A DNA stretch of 64,000 nucleotides from Sedimenticola thiotaurini (GTDB lineage Bacteria; Pseudomonadota; Gammaproteobacteria; Chromatiales; Chromatiaceae): the NCBI RefSeq assembly GCF_001007875.1, contig NZ_CP011412.1, forward strand, positions 3,782,001 to 3,846,000, read 5' to 3'. Of this stretch, positions 51,773 through 63,147 are shown piece after piece. Both the position numbers and the translations under genes were made by a program. Position 1 is the first letter of the stretch; the number at the start of each line of letters is the position of its first letter. Under the pieces are notes generated by a model that saw nothing but the letters and a program-made list of their open reading frames with translations, was not told the DNA's origin and did not search any database.

Positions 51773-54118
51773 TCAAATCGTCAGTGGTGGCTCGATCACC
51801 GGTAGGGTCGCCGGTTTGGCCGGGTCGCTGGCCAGATCCGCCTCCAGCATCTGCAGGTACTCAATAATCTGCCCCCGGGTGTGGTCGATATCCTCATTCA
51901 GAATGCCGTGCCGGCTGGAGCTGACAAACTTGAGTTCCTTCCACTTGCTGCTGATCTTTTTGTATACCCGGTTGGCGCTGTCGGGCACCACCACCGGATC
52001 CTCGTCGCCCTGGAGAATCAACGCCGGGCAGTGGATATCCGGCAGCCGCTTCACCAGCTCCCCCACCATCAGACGCAGCTCAAACAGGGCGTGCACCGGC
52101 ATGGTGCTGTAGTTGATGTCGGGGTGTTCCGTGTCGGTGGGCCGAAACGGCATGATCCCCTCATAGGCGCGCAGCCAGCTGACCAGTTTATTGGCGTGGT
52201 GCACCAGGGGCACGAAAATCATGTTCTTGTTCCGGAACTTGATTGGGGTGGAGATGGCCACGATTCCGGCCAGTCCGTCCGGCTGCTCCGCCGCCAGCAG
52301 CAGTGACAGGGCCGCACCGGTGGAGAAACCGATCAGACAGACATCATCACAATAGCCCTGCATAATCCGGTAGGCCCGCTGTACCGACGCCAGCCAGTCC
52401 GTCCAGCTCCGCTCCCGCAGATCCCAGGGCGACGTGCCATGGCCCTTGAGGCGCGGTCCGATGACGGCAAACCCCAACTGCCCCAGCTGTTCGCCAAACG
52501 ACTGCACCTCGGCGGGTGAGGCCAGGAAACCGTGCACCAGGACAATGCCCAACCGGTTGCGCTGCTGGGGCAGGATCAGGAACGGCTCTCCGCTGTGGGT
52601 GGCGGTCTCGCGGCTGTTCAGCTCCTGGTGTCGGGGTTTGGAGAAGCTGGCCTTGTCCCACCGGTAGGCGATCCGTTCATCATCGAACAGGTATTCCGCA
52701 ATCTCCAGCGGTGTGGTGGCGGCAGCATGGTCGATGACCCGGTAGATCATGGCGTTGATGCCGGATACCGGGCGCGCCTCATTGGCGTAAACCTCGACCA
52801 TGTTCTCCAGTCGGATCTGGTCAAATTCATGCTCTTCACAGAGCTTGGGCATGAACAGGTAATGGCCCCCCTCCTGTTCGATCAGCTCCAGCTGGGCGGC
52901 GGTGTGAAAGAACTGGTCGAGACCGGCACACTGGCCCAGCAGCAGCTCGCCATAACTATCCGGGTTCTGCAGACTCCGTTGCAGGTTGATCCGGGGCAGC
53001 TTCTGGGCCCATTTTACGGCCAGGTAGAGCATGCGATGGAAGCGGTCGACCTCGACCGCCTGTTGGCCCTGTTCCAGCAGAGCGTAGATGATCAGGGAGG
53101 CCAGGTGACTGAGGTTGATGGTGACCTCGTTATAGATCGCCTCCATGTAGTCATTACGCAGGCGCAGGGCATTGTGGCGCAGCCGCCGATTGAGCAGGCG
53201 CTGTTTCAGAGACTGTTCATCGGCCTGCCGTTTTAACAGCTCGTCCAGTGAATCCATCTCCCCGGCCAGTTGCCGGATGATCGGGCGTACCCACCAGCTC
53301 CAGTACTCCCGGCTGTAGAGAATATCCCCCAGGTGGATATCCATATCGGTGTTTTTCAGCAGGATATTGCCTTCGATCAGCAGCTCTTCCGAGAGGCGGC
53401 GGCTGAGACCGCGGTTGATCAGCTCGAAGCCGCTGTGCAGCAGGTTGTCGCTGACCCGCATGGGATAGAAGGTGATATTGGCCGGGACGATGGTTGAGGG
53501 GCGCTCCGCCGCCTCCTGCAACGCTTCCGGGGTGGCGAACTCCAGTTTCTCCATCCAGTGGCGGATGCGCGCCTGGTCGCCCTTCTCGAACGCCAGCAGC
53601 ACCGACTGCTTGAGGATATCCACCGCCAGGGATAATACGGCGGCGCCGGTGTGGTGTTTTCTGCGCTCCAGGGAGGTGCGTGAATAGATGCTGTAGCCCC
53701 CCTGATTGTCCTGGGAGCGGCGGTCCTTGACCATGCCCCCTTCCGGAAAAATAATCACCTTGCGTCCACGCAGTATCTCTTCCGCCAGTAAGGGGATCAG
53801 GCGCGGATGGTTGTTGGGAACCGCTCCCACGTTGCGCAGATAGTTGGCCAGGGCGTCGTCCCGGGCAAAGAACTCGCTGGCGGCGATGGCCCGGCAGTAG
53901 GCGCCGGTTTCCTGGTAGATCAGGTATTGGGGAATAAAGGTTTCAAAGCGGGCGAAGTGATTGAACAGAAAGATCTCACCCCGGGCGACCTGACCGTGAT
54001 CATGGTGCATCTTGATGTTGACGCTTAACAGCCGTTTGAGAGTGGAAAAGAGACGTACGGACCACTGGTAGGTGGAGATGTTGAGCTTTACTTCCTCTTG
54101 GTCTTGCCGATCAGTCAA
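51773..54118 (-). CDS. Fusion of a GPAT-type acyltransferase and an alpha/beta hydrolase
   Basis: 781 residues. The N-terminal acyltransferase has FLFNHFARFETFIPQYL (an HxxxxE variant of HxxxxD) and KVIIFPEGGMVKDRRS. A ~250-residue helical middle follows. From about 500 comes an alpha/beta hydrolase: VLVHGFLASPAEVQSFG, GPRLKGHGTS, nucleophile elbow LIGFSTGAAL, Asp in LQGDEDPVVVP and His in SSSRHGILNEDI. Both active sites look complete apart from the Asp-to-Glu change. The fusion suggests coupled lipid acylation and hydrolysis or remodelling. No close known function; the substrate is unknown. No neighbour in operon. Confidence 0.88.
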   Translation of the reverse strand: MTDRQDQEEVKLNISTYQWSVRLFSTLKRLLSVNIKMHHDHGQVARGEIFLFNHFARFETFIPQYLIYQETGAYCRAIAASEFFARDDALANYLRNVGAVPNNHPRLIPLLAEEILRGRKVIIFPEGGMVKDRRSQDNQGGYSIYSRTSLERRKHHTGAAVLSLAVDILKQSVLLAFEKGDQARIRHWMEKLEFATPEALQEAAERPSTIVPANITFYPMRVSDNLLHSGFELINRGLSRRLSEELLIEGNILLKNTDMDIHLGDILYSREYWSWWVRPIIRQLAGEMDSLDELLKRQADEQSLKQRLLNRRLRHNALRLRNDYMEAIYNEVTINLSHLASLIIYALLEQGQQAVEVDRFHRMLYLAVKWAQKLPRINLQRSLQNPDSYGELLLGQCAGLDQFFHTAAQLELIEQEGGHYLFMPKLCEEHEFDQIRLENMVEVYANEARPVSGINAMIYRVIDHAAATTPLEIAEYLFDDERIAYRWDKASFSKPRHQELNSRETATHSGEPFLILPQQRNRLGIVLVHGFLASPAEVQSFGEQLGQLGFAVIGPRLKGHGTSPWDLRERSWTDWLASVQRAYRIMQGYCDDVCLIGFSTGAALSLLLAAEQPDGLAGIVAISTPIKFRNKNMIFVPLVHHANKLVSWLRAYEGIMPFRPTDTEHPDINYSTMPVHALFELRLMVGELVKRLPDIHCPALILQGDEDPVVVPDSANRVYKKISSKWKELKFVSSSRHGILNEDIDHTRGQIIEYLQMLEADLASDPAKPATLPVIEPPLTI

Positions 54119-54677
54119 ATTTGTCTTCTCCTCACACCGATGCTCTGGCGATTGAACGCCGGCATATCCTGTAATTTTGTAGCAAAAGTATAGGCGCTGA
54201 CAGGGGGGCTGTCTGCTATCGTGACGCTATTGGTCTTGGGACGACTGGGTCTGCCCGGAGTCCGGGACGGACAGGATAGGGCGCCCGGATGGGTCGAACG
54301 GCGGCACGGTGCGTTTTGACTCCGCCCCGCCTGACGGTCTTGGCGACGGGGTTTTGTGGCCAAAAGTACCCAAAAGCCTTTCCCGGTCAGCCTGCCAATC
54401 GGTTTGTTCATCATAAACAGGTCATTCGGAGTTCAGAGCCTGCGGAATGAGCGATTTTCGCGCTACCGAGGATCGCGGCCGGCTGTAGCTAACGGCGCGC
54501 ATTTGTTTGAGTGCAGCACGTTATACAAGCCCTGTCGCGGGGGAGAATTGCAAGGGGGGCGGGGTGGAACGGAGGCTGCTTTTATCACAACGCCGCTCCT
54601 ATACAGCCCTGTGCTTCCCGGTATAAAAAAAGGCGGCCCCGTTGCCGGGGTCGCCTTGTTTGCCGGTTAGACCGCTA
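54119..54677. other. 560-nt intergenic region, acs terminator side
   Basis: No gene. It contains the acs terminator (54625-54655) and a run near 54356 (GGCCAAAAGTACCCAAAAG) resembling a dispersed GTACTTTTGG-type repeat fragment seen between genes in many proteobacteria; a single copy cannot establish that. Confidence 0.4.
54625..54655 (-). terminator. Intrinsic terminator of acs
   Basis: Minus strand: GGCGACCCCG, loop, CGGGGCCGCC, followed by seven Ts. A 10-bp stem with one mismatch, 22 nt after the acs stop codon. Confidence 0.9.
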
Positions 54678-56618
<1,941 letters not shown>

Positions 56619-56673
56619 GGTTTGTCTCCTTATGCTTTTAATTAAAGGCCAACTGAACGGCCATCTCTCTCTC

Positions 56674-56701
56674 ATCTTAGTTTAGTTGCATTGTCGCGCA
56701 A
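56674..56701 (-). promoter_or_regulatory. Putative acs promoter
   Basis: Minus strand TTGCGC, 16 nt, TAAGAT (4/6 matches to each hexamer). A small GGCC / GGCC dyad lies between it and the start codon. Weak evidence. Confidence 0.3.
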
Positions 56702-56741
56702 CCTGGGATGCTCCATGGATCATCCGTGTTTGGGCAGAATA

Positions 56742-57470
56742 TTAAAAATGCCCTAATTCATATTGCTGATGAATCAGCTTGTGCACCGGTTTATCGTACT
56801 CCGATAACACAGGTGCGATGCGCTTGAAGACCTCTGCCGTCGTAATGGCGTCCCCCCGCGCTGTATGTCTTCCCTGTACCTCTACCCGGGCGTGGTCGGC
56901 TACCTCCTCCAACGTATAGTGACCAACCCGGCCGGTGTGAACCAGGTAGAGTAGCATGGTATCTAACCATGGATGTTTCAAATGGCAAAGCAGCTCTTGT
57001 CGAAGCAGCTTGTTTAAAAAGCGCATGTCGAAGCCGATATGGTGACCGACCAGCACACTCTCGCCAATGAAATCAATAATCTCCTCCATCACCTCTTCAA
57101 TAACCGGGGCATTCTGCACGTCCGCATCCGTCAGGTGATGTATCCGACTGGAGGCGGCCGGAATGGACCGGCCTGGAAATATCAGGCTGTTGAACTCCCG
57201 TCCGGTACGTTCCAGGCCCCGCATCTCGATCAGGGCGATGGAGCAGATCTCATCACCCGCGTAAGCCTGCAACCCGGTGGTCTCGGTATCCACCACCACA
57301 AACCGGGTTTCCCGCAGTGGCTGGTTTTGCAGTTTTTTCGGATCCACCGACAGTAATCGTTGATGCAGTGTCAGCATCGCGGGATCGGACAGCAGGGCGC
57401 CCTTGCCCAGCGTGCGCCGGAATCCTGCGTGTATTCTTCCGAGTAGATCACCAAGTTGTTCACTTGCCAT
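56742..57470 (-). CDS. DEDDh 3'-5' exonuclease (DnaQ-like)
   Basis: 242 residues from the ATG at 57470; the frame is open 32 codons further, and GGAGG lies 13 nt before this ATG, so the start is not certain. DEDDh motifs: Exo I VVVDTETTGL, Exo II VGHHIGFDMRFLN, Exo III HTARGDAITTAEVF with its His. It resembles the epsilon subunit of DNA polymerase III but is stand-alone, and the same gene type is often found between acs and CBS-DUF294 genes. The role there is unknown; it may be a partner of the DUF294 protein. Confidence 0.92.
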   Translation of the reverse strand: MASEQLGDLLGRIHAGFRRTLGKGALLSDPAMLTLHQRLLSVDPKKLQNQPLRETRFVVVDTETTGLQAYAGDEICSIALIEMRGLERTGREFNSLIFPGRSIPAASSRIHHLTDADVQNAPVIEEVMEEIIDFIGESVLVGHHIGFDMRFLNKLLRQELLCHLKHPWLDTMLLYLVHTGRVGHYTLEEVADHARVEVQGRHTARGDAITTAEVFKRIAPVLSEYDKPVHKLIHQQYELGHF

Positions 57471-57742
57471 ATCGCTTTGGCATCCTCCGATCACTTCGGT
57501 GCAATTGCCTCGTGACAGTTCCATGCCGGACCGCTTGCAGCCACGTCGGGGATTTTTGGACACCAAAGAAAAATGCTTAATTATTGGTTTTAAGTAGGGT
57601 CGACGGATGTTGCCATCAACCAGGGTGCTGCTCCTCCTGCCGCAGTGGCGGCGCTGTTATCCATGTGCTTGTCTGTATCTGCCAATGAGTGAACCAGCCG
57701 GATTCCACCGGATAGATCATGGCTGTTTTCTACGCCCTGTTT

Positions 57743-59623
57743 TTAAAATATATCCGTGGCGTAATCATCTTTCAGTTGTTCCTGGAATCGTTTCACCGCC
57801 CGCATCGCCATACGCAGGGTGCTGCGGGACTGGGGCGAGAGCCGTTCCGGGTTGATCAGTTTGTTTAACTCCCTGCCCGATCTGGCCTGTTCTATCTGAT
57901 GGGTCAGCAACAGGTCCAGCAACTCTTCGAACGCCTCCTGCACCGAGTCCTTGAAATCGCCGGACAGCTTCCCTACCCGCTGCAGTGCATTGAGGCGGTC
58001 GGTGGTGTTCTGTGCCGCGATTCCGTTCTGCAGGGCGAAGATGCGTGCGGCGTCGGCAATCAGCCGCAGGCCGTTGCGCTTGATGTCGATATATTCGCCC
58101 TGGTTATCCTTCATGGTAACCAATTGATTAAAGAAACCGATAGCGGGTTTTCCCTCAGCATCGTGATCGGCCATCATTTTCAGCAGACGCGGCTTCTCCT
58201 TCAGTTCCGCCAGAGCGTGTCGACGCAGCTCGGTGGTCAGGGCGTCGTCGCCATACAGGGTGTCAAAATCGAATACCACGTTGGACCAGCGCGCCGCCTT
58301 CTCGGTGGGCTGGTTGACGATGTGGCTAATCTGCTGCTTCCACTTGGAGAGGGTTTTGTTATAGAGCGAGTTACGCGCCATGATGGCGCCGGGGCAGAGT
58401 GGATAACCGATCCGGTCCAGGTTCATGTTGAGCCGGTTGCAGAAACTGTCGAACCACTCCCGTACCGGTTTGCTTTCACTGATGTCGCTGTCCTCGATAA
58501 TGATGCCGTTGTCCTGGTCCGGATTGAGCAGCATCTCCAGGCGGCCGCCGGACCCCATGATCAGCACACTGAAACCGACCGGTGGCTGGCCCATTCCCCG
58601 CTTCTCCATCCAGCGCAGGGTCAGCTCCACTGCCCGGCGCTGGGCGATCAGGTGGTACTCACTGAGCAGCCTGACGGCACTGCTGGGCCGGTGATTGGTC
58701 TCCTGAATGTCGTGTGCAGCCTCGCTCAACTGGGCAGTGAGTCCGGCCAGTTCCCGGATGCTGTCGGCGGCACGGAAGCGGTTGGTGAGGGTGCTCGGGC
58801 GGGAGATCAGGACCCGCAGAATGTCGGTCTGGGAGACGATGCCCAGGGGGTGCTGCTCCTCCAGTACGATCAGGTATTTGGCGCCGTGCCGTTTCATGAT
58901 CTCCTCCGCCTCCCACAGGGCGGTGTCCGGATCAATGGTCCGGGGTGTCTCCGCTGCCACCTGGGCGATCCGGTGATCCGGTCTGGCGCCGTGCAGCAGC
59001 AGCGCTTCCGCCAACCCGGCAAACGTGAGCACGCCGCGCAGCCGACCCTGGTCGTCTGTTACCACCAGGCTGCCGATCTTGCGTGCCTGCATGGTGTTGA
59101 AAGCTTCGTTCAAGGTGGTTTCGGGACTGCAGCTGGCCACCGGCGTGTGCATCACCCGGGTGACCGGCTGGGCCAGTACACCGGTGGAGATGGAGCGGTC
59201 CGGGCTGCGTTCCCGCAGTTTGGCGGCGATCACCCGGTTGAGGACATTGAACAGCTCCGGCTGGGCCTGTTCCAGGGCCTTGAAACGCTCCTCCGGGATG
59301 GCCAGAAACTCCGACTGACTGGTGGCGATGGTCTTGGTGGTGTAGTCGTTTTTGTCCAGGTAGTTGGCCAGGCCGATCAGATCACCGGGCATCACCGTAT
59401 CCTGGCGACCGGTGGGGCGGTGCATCACCACGTCGCCTTCCAGCAGAATATAGACCTCTTTCCGGTACGTCTCGCCCGGTTCAAACAGGGTGGCTCCACC
59501 GGGCAGGGTACGCCGGCCGGCACTGGCCACCAGGGCCTGCAGGGTCGCCAGCGGCACGTCCCGGAAGGTACGGGTGGCGGCGAGTCGCTGCTCGATGCTG
59601 AGGGATGCTTGCTCCTGTTTCAT
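57743..59623 (-). CDS. cNMP-binding / CBS / DUF294 nucleotidyltransferase-like protein
   Basis: 626 residues. Order: cyclic-nucleotide-binding domain (about 20-140, FEPGETYRKEVYILLEGDVVMHR), two CBS domains (about 155-275, MQARKIGSLVVTDDQGRLRGVLT and GAKYLIVLEEQHPLGIVSQTDIL), then DUF294 with the nucleotidyltransferase-like MGSGGRLEMLLNPDQDNGI (about 345) and a helical C-terminal DUF294_C. GlnD/GlnE-like signal transduction has been suggested for this family. Position between acs/exonuclease and the symporter suggests sensing of energy charge for acetate use. Function unproven. Confidence 0.9.
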   Translation of the reverse strand: MKQEQASLSIEQRLAATRTFRDVPLATLQALVASAGRRTLPGGATLFEPGETYRKEVYILLEGDVVMHRPTGRQDTVMPGDLIGLANYLDKNDYTTKTIATSQSEFLAIPEERFKALEQAQPELFNVLNRVIAAKLRERSPDRSISTGVLAQPVTRVMHTPVASCSPETTLNEAFNTMQARKIGSLVVTDDQGRLRGVLTFAGLAEALLLHGARPDHRIAQVAAETPRTIDPDTALWEAEEIMKRHGAKYLIVLEEQHPLGIVSQTDILRVLISRPSTLTNRFRAADSIRELAGLTAQLSEAAHDIQETNHRPSSAVRLLSEYHLIAQRRAVELTLRWMEKRGMGQPPVGFSVLIMGSGGRLEMLLNPDQDNGIIIEDSDISESKPVREWFDSFCNRLNMNLDRIGYPLCPGAIMARNSLYNKTLSKWKQQISHIVNQPTEKAARWSNVVFDFDTLYGDDALTTELRRHALAELKEKPRLLKMMADHDAEGKPAIGFFNQLVTMKDNQGEYIDIKRNGLRLIADAARIFALQNGIAAQNTTDRLNALQRVGKLSGDFKDSVQEAFEELLDLLLTHQIEQARSGRELNKLINPERLSPQSRSTLRMAMRAVKRFQEQLKDDYATDIF

Positions 59624-59768
59624 TAACTACCGTCTTGGTGCGTGCTACCTGTGAAAAGGGTGGCGGATTCAACCGTTCCCCTGTGCCTGTGTCGCTGTTG
59701 TGAGCGACAAAAAACTGTTATTTTCTCTGCCCGTGAAACTGACCGCTCCTATTTAACAAGGTCCTCCG

Positions 59769-59933
59769 TTGATTGACTGGATATTCCTGCTGGTTACTGG
59801 CCTGATCGCCTGGCACGCCCTGACCCATCGCAATGAGGATGGGGGGAACGATATCGGCCATCTGTTATTCGGCGCCATCGCGCTGCTGTTTTTTGTCCGG
59901 GTCCTGTTTGTCGATATTCTCCAGCTGATCTAG
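59769..59933 (+). CDS. Possible 54-residue two-span membrane protein
   Basis: TTG at 59769 with AAGG 7-9 nt upstream; TAG at 59931. The peptide begins (M)IDWIFLLVTGLIAWHALTHR and continues NEDGGNDIGHLLFGAIALLFFVRVLFVDILQLI, a hydrophobic N-terminus, a charged turn and a second hydrophobic segment. It lies on the plus strand, convergent with the TPR gene. The TTG start and small size lower confidence, but composition is strongly protein-like. Confidence 0.5.
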   Translation: MIDWIFLLVTGLIAWHALTHRNEDGGNDIGHLLFGAIALLFFVRVLFVDILQLI

Positions 59934-59950
59934 ATGCCAGTTTCTCCTGG

Positions 59951-60643
59951 TCAGTCGAGCCGATAGGCGCGCTGTTCCATGTCCCGTTCCGGCAGACGCA
60001 ACAGCCGCTCGGATGCCGGTTTCGCCAGCTGCTCGGCGATATAGCGGGCACGATCGGCGATACTCGGTGGCCGCTCCGCCTGGTTGCGCAGAAAACGGGT
60101 CAGCAGTCCCGGCCCTTCCGCCAGCTTCGGCTCCAGCCGCAGCGCCTCCCGGTAGTCGGCCAGGGCGCCGGCATAGTCCCCCAGCTGATCCCTTACAATC
60201 CCCCGGTTAGCCAGTGCAACCCCCTGGGCGCGCCGGTTTTTTTCGTCCACTCCACGGGCTGCCTCCTGCTCAATGGCCTGGTCATACAGGGCCAGGGATT
60301 GACGCAGTCGCTCGCTTGCCTGCTGTTGCAGCGCGGCGATCTGTTCCGCCTGCCCGGCCGGGTCCAGTCTGCCGGCCTCGGCGGACTGGCGAATGCCCAT
60401 CCGCATCAGCGCCTGGGCCTGTCCCCGCAGGGCACCGGTGTTGTCCGGCTGTTCCCGGTACACGCTGCTAAAGATATCCAGTGCCTGACGCAACTGGCCA
60501 TCCTCCAGGTATCGGGTTGCGGCAGCCAACTCCTGCTCAGCAGCCGACGGTTTGGGGCCGCTGGCGTACAGGGTCCAGCCGACCCAGGCGATGGTGAGCA
60601 CGATCGCGCTGTTACGCAGTAGCCGGTAGCCCTTCTCATCCAT
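59951..60643 (-). CDS. Membrane-anchored TPR protein
   Basis: 230 residues with an N-terminal membrane anchor (SAIVLTIAWVGWTLYAS) and two TPR-like regions: AATRYLEDGQLRQALDIFSSVYREQPD and LANRGIVRDQLGDYAGALADYREALRLEP. An Ala/Gln-rich helical spacer separates them. It starts 3 nt after the small membrane protein stop, so the two are co-translated. Such proteins act as scaffolds; no partner can be named, although the acetate-symporter context is conserved in related bacteria to my knowledge only loosely. Confidence 0.85.
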   Translation of the reverse strand: MDEKGYRLLRNSAIVLTIAWVGWTLYASGPKPSAAEQELAAATRYLEDGQLRQALDIFSSVYREQPDNTGALRGQAQALMRMGIRQSAEAGRLDPAGQAEQIAALQQQASERLRQSLALYDQAIEQEAARGVDEKNRRAQGVALANRGIVRDQLGDYAGALADYREALRLEPKLAEGPGLLTRFLRNQAERPPSIADRARYIAEQLAKPASERLLRLPERDMEQRAYRLD

Positions 60644-60646
60644 CCT

Positions 60647-60868
60647 CTATCCCGCCATCGACAGATTGAACAGCCAGGAAAAGAGCGCTACCAGCGGCAG
60701 GCTGATAAACCGCGCCCGGCTCTTTTGTCCGCGCAATTCGTCTTCGGCCAGGGGCCTCTCCAGCTTGCGCTGCAGCCGCCGCACACTGGTTACCCAGATG
60801 ATGTTGCTGACGGGAAAGAACAGCATCACGGCCAGCAGTATCACCCACAGATAGAAGATTGGATTCAT
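60647..60868 (-). CDS. Small two-span membrane protein
   Basis: 73 residues from the ATG at 60868. Membrane segment 1: NPIFYLWVILLAVMLFFPVSNIIWV; a basic loop VRRLQRKLERPLAEDELRGQKSRARF; segment 2: ISLPLVALFSWLFNLSMAG. No family recognised. It sits upstream of the TPR gene with a 3-nt gap and downstream of the SSS symporter (119 nt). Confidence 0.75.
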   Translation of the reverse strand: MNPIFYLWVILLAVMLFFPVSNIIWVTSVRRLQRKLERPLAEDELRGQKSRARFISLPLVALFSWLFNLSMAG

Positions 60869-60987
60869 TGTCTGTTCAGCACTGGCCGTTGACCGGTTAT
60901 CCGGTTCTGTTCGGCATCGTCCTTCCACGCAAAGTTTTCTGTCTCAACTCCGTTAGTCCCAGCGCACGGCACCCCATACCCGGGTGC

Positions 60988-62973
60988 TCAACCCGGTTTG
61001 TCCAGATCCAGCTGGATATCGCCAATATCCTCGTGCAGGGCCACCACCTCCTTGTGCGGCACCGTGGAGAGTTCCATGTGGTAGGCGAGGAACCACATCA
61101 TGCCCACGCCCAGTGCCCACCAGAGCAGTTGCCAGGCCCAGATCGACGGTATGCCGAAGGTCCAGTCGGCGGCGTTGGTCGGATCGCCGAAGATCCAGTT
61201 CCCGATCACCGCGCCGGGGCCGACACCAAAGAAGAACCAGATCAGTGTGATGATCCAGGCTGCCGGGATCAGACCGCGCTTGCCGACGGAGAGGGAGGCG
61301 TGGTCCCGCAGGAAGTTGTGGAACACCATGCGATGCTCCCGCTCGTCACTGTTCTGGGTCAGGGCGGAGATGATAATCGCCAGGCTCAGGTTACACAGGA
61401 TGCCCCAGAAGGCCGAGTGCAGGGTCAGGGGCCAGCGGCCCCAGGGCATGTACTGGGCACCGATATTTTCCGTCAGGGTCACCGCGATCAGACCCGCGAT
61501 CAGGCCGACAACGACTCCTTGCCGGGTCAGGAAGGGCCACCAGCAGACCGCAATCAGGGAGGGCCACATCTGGAATCCGTAGGCCACCGCCAGGCCACCC
61601 ATCAGCACCAGGGCGTCGTTGGAGGTGGTGGCGACCATCAGGGCCGCAATCACGATCAGCACCACCCCGAGGCGGCCATAGAGTTTCTGCTGGCCATGGC
61701 TGGCGTTGGGGATGATGAAGCGTTTCAGCAAGTCCCGGGTCAGCATACCGCCGGCGGTGGACATGTAGGCGGCACCGGTGGATTGCATGGCCGCCAGTGC
61801 GCAAACCGCCAGCAGTCCCACCAGCCAGGGTGCTGTCTCGGACAGCAGGTAGACCAGTTGCGGCACCAGCATGTCGCCCTGGCCCTCGGACTGCAGCAGA
61901 TCGATACCGGCCAGCCCGGTAGCCATGACGTTGTTGACCAGTTCGGGGTAGCGGGCCATGAATTCGGTGTCGGCACCCAGGAAGTGGGCGCCGATGCCCT
62001 GGATGGCGGTGAAGAACATCAGGATGAATCCGATCACCATGGCGGAGGCCCAGACCTGTTGCGGCGCAAACGGCTCCGGGCTTCGGTTGCCGAAGGCCCA
62101 CATGGAGAAGGCCGGTGTCGACTGGACACCCATCAGGCCCATCAGGTAGGTGAGGATCATGACGCCGGTCCAGATGCCGCCGGTGGGTGCGCTGTCGGTA
62201 CCCAGCCCGGCACTGAACTGGATCACTCCCGGAATGGCGATATAGGAGCTGTAGCCGTCCGGGGTGGTGGTGCCGAACAGGGCCTTGCCGGTGTTCGGGT
62301 CGATCTGGGTCAGGGCGGCGATGCCATCACTGAGACGGGATAAACCACCGATATCGTGCAGGGTGACAATACCGATCACCACGATACCGCCGCCCAGCAG
62401 GATCGCCTGGACAGAGTCCACATGGGCCACGGCCCGCAGACCACCGGAAGCGACATAGATGATCACCACGATGGAGAGCAACCACATGCCGACTGTGGTG
62501 CCCAGCATGTTGTCGGTGAGTACGTTGAACAGGAAGCCGGAGGCGCGCAGCTGGATGCCCAGGTAGGGTATGGAGAAGATCAGCGCCACCAGGACTACCA
62601 GTATACGAATCAGGTCGGAGCGGAAATAGTAGGCCAGCATCTCGCCTGGGGTGATAAAGCCGAACCGCTTGCCCAGCATCCATTGCCGTTTCAGGAACAG
62701 CACACCGGTGAAGGGGATGGCGATGGCGTAGAAGGAGGCGTAGGCGTATTGAAAACCGTCCCGGTAGATCAGGCCGGGGTGTCCCATGAAGGTCCAGCCC
62801 GAGAAGGAGGTGGCGGTGGCAGCGAGGATGAAAACCCACAGGGATATCTGTCGGCCGGCGATGAAATAGTCGCTGGCGGTTCTGGCGGACAGTGCGCCCT
62901 TGATGCCCCAGAAGATGCAGTAAGACCAGTAAAGTGCAACGAATACAAACAACCAGACAACTTTTGCATCCAT
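60988..62973 (-). CDS. Sodium:solute symporter (SSS family), probable acetate/monocarboxylate type
   Basis: 661 residues with about 13 membrane helices. SSS signatures: YFIAGRQISLWVFILAATATSFSGWTFMGHPGLIY, SIPYLGIQLRASG, IYVASGGLRAVAHVDSVQAILLGGG and AALAAMQSTGAAYMSTAGGMLTRDL. The extended C-terminus (HMELSTVPHKEVVALHEDIGDIQLDLDKPG) and length match the VC_2705-like group that pairs with Acs. Transports a small organic acid with Na+. The gene is preceded by a sigma-54-like promoter and operator-like repeats and by a sigma-54 regulator gene, all on the same strand. Confidence 0.92.
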   Translation of the reverse strand: MDAKVVWLFVFVALYWSYCIFWGIKGALSARTASDYFIAGRQISLWVFILAATATSFSGWTFMGHPGLIYRDGFQYAYASFYAIAIPFTGVLFLKRQWMLGKRFGFITPGEMLAYYFRSDLIRILVVLVALIFSIPYLGIQLRASGFLFNVLTDNMLGTTVGMWLLSIVVIIYVASGGLRAVAHVDSVQAILLGGGIVVIGIVTLHDIGGLSRLSDGIAALTQIDPNTGKALFGTTTPDGYSSYIAIPGVIQFSAGLGTDSAPTGGIWTGVMILTYLMGLMGVQSTPAFSMWAFGNRSPEPFAPQQVWASAMVIGFILMFFTAIQGIGAHFLGADTEFMARYPELVNNVMATGLAGIDLLQSEGQGDMLVPQLVYLLSETAPWLVGLLAVCALAAMQSTGAAYMSTAGGMLTRDLLKRFIIPNASHGQQKLYGRLGVVLIVIAALMVATTSNDALVLMGGLAVAYGFQMWPSLIAVCWWPFLTRQGVVVGLIAGLIAVTLTENIGAQYMPWGRWPLTLHSAFWGILCNLSLAIIISALTQNSDEREHRMVFHNFLRDHASLSVGKRGLIPAAWIITLIWFFFGVGPGAVIGNWIFGDPTNAADWTFGIPSIWAWQLLWWALGVGMMWFLAYHMELSTVPHKEVVALHEDIGDIQLDLDKPG

Positions 62974-63083
62974 TGCCGTATTCCCCCCTCTATATCAAAA
63001 ATCAAGTGGCGTTCAATTAATGCTGCGTATTGAATCCGTGCTGGCGCGGCGAGTTGGTCCGTGATTCAAGCCAGACCCTGTTA

Positions 63084-63099
63084 TGCGAAAAATGTGCCG
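63084..63099 (-). promoter_or_regulatory. Sigma-54-like promoter of the symporter gene
   Basis: Minus strand CGGCAC, 5 nt, TCGCA: the invariant GG and GC are present with the required 10-nt spacing; two other positions differ from consensus. Transcription would begin about 100 nt before the ATG. Confidence 0.5.
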
Positions 63100-63147
63100 G
63101 TAATTATATCCATATAATTCAATGGGTTGATCTATTTTAATTCACCT

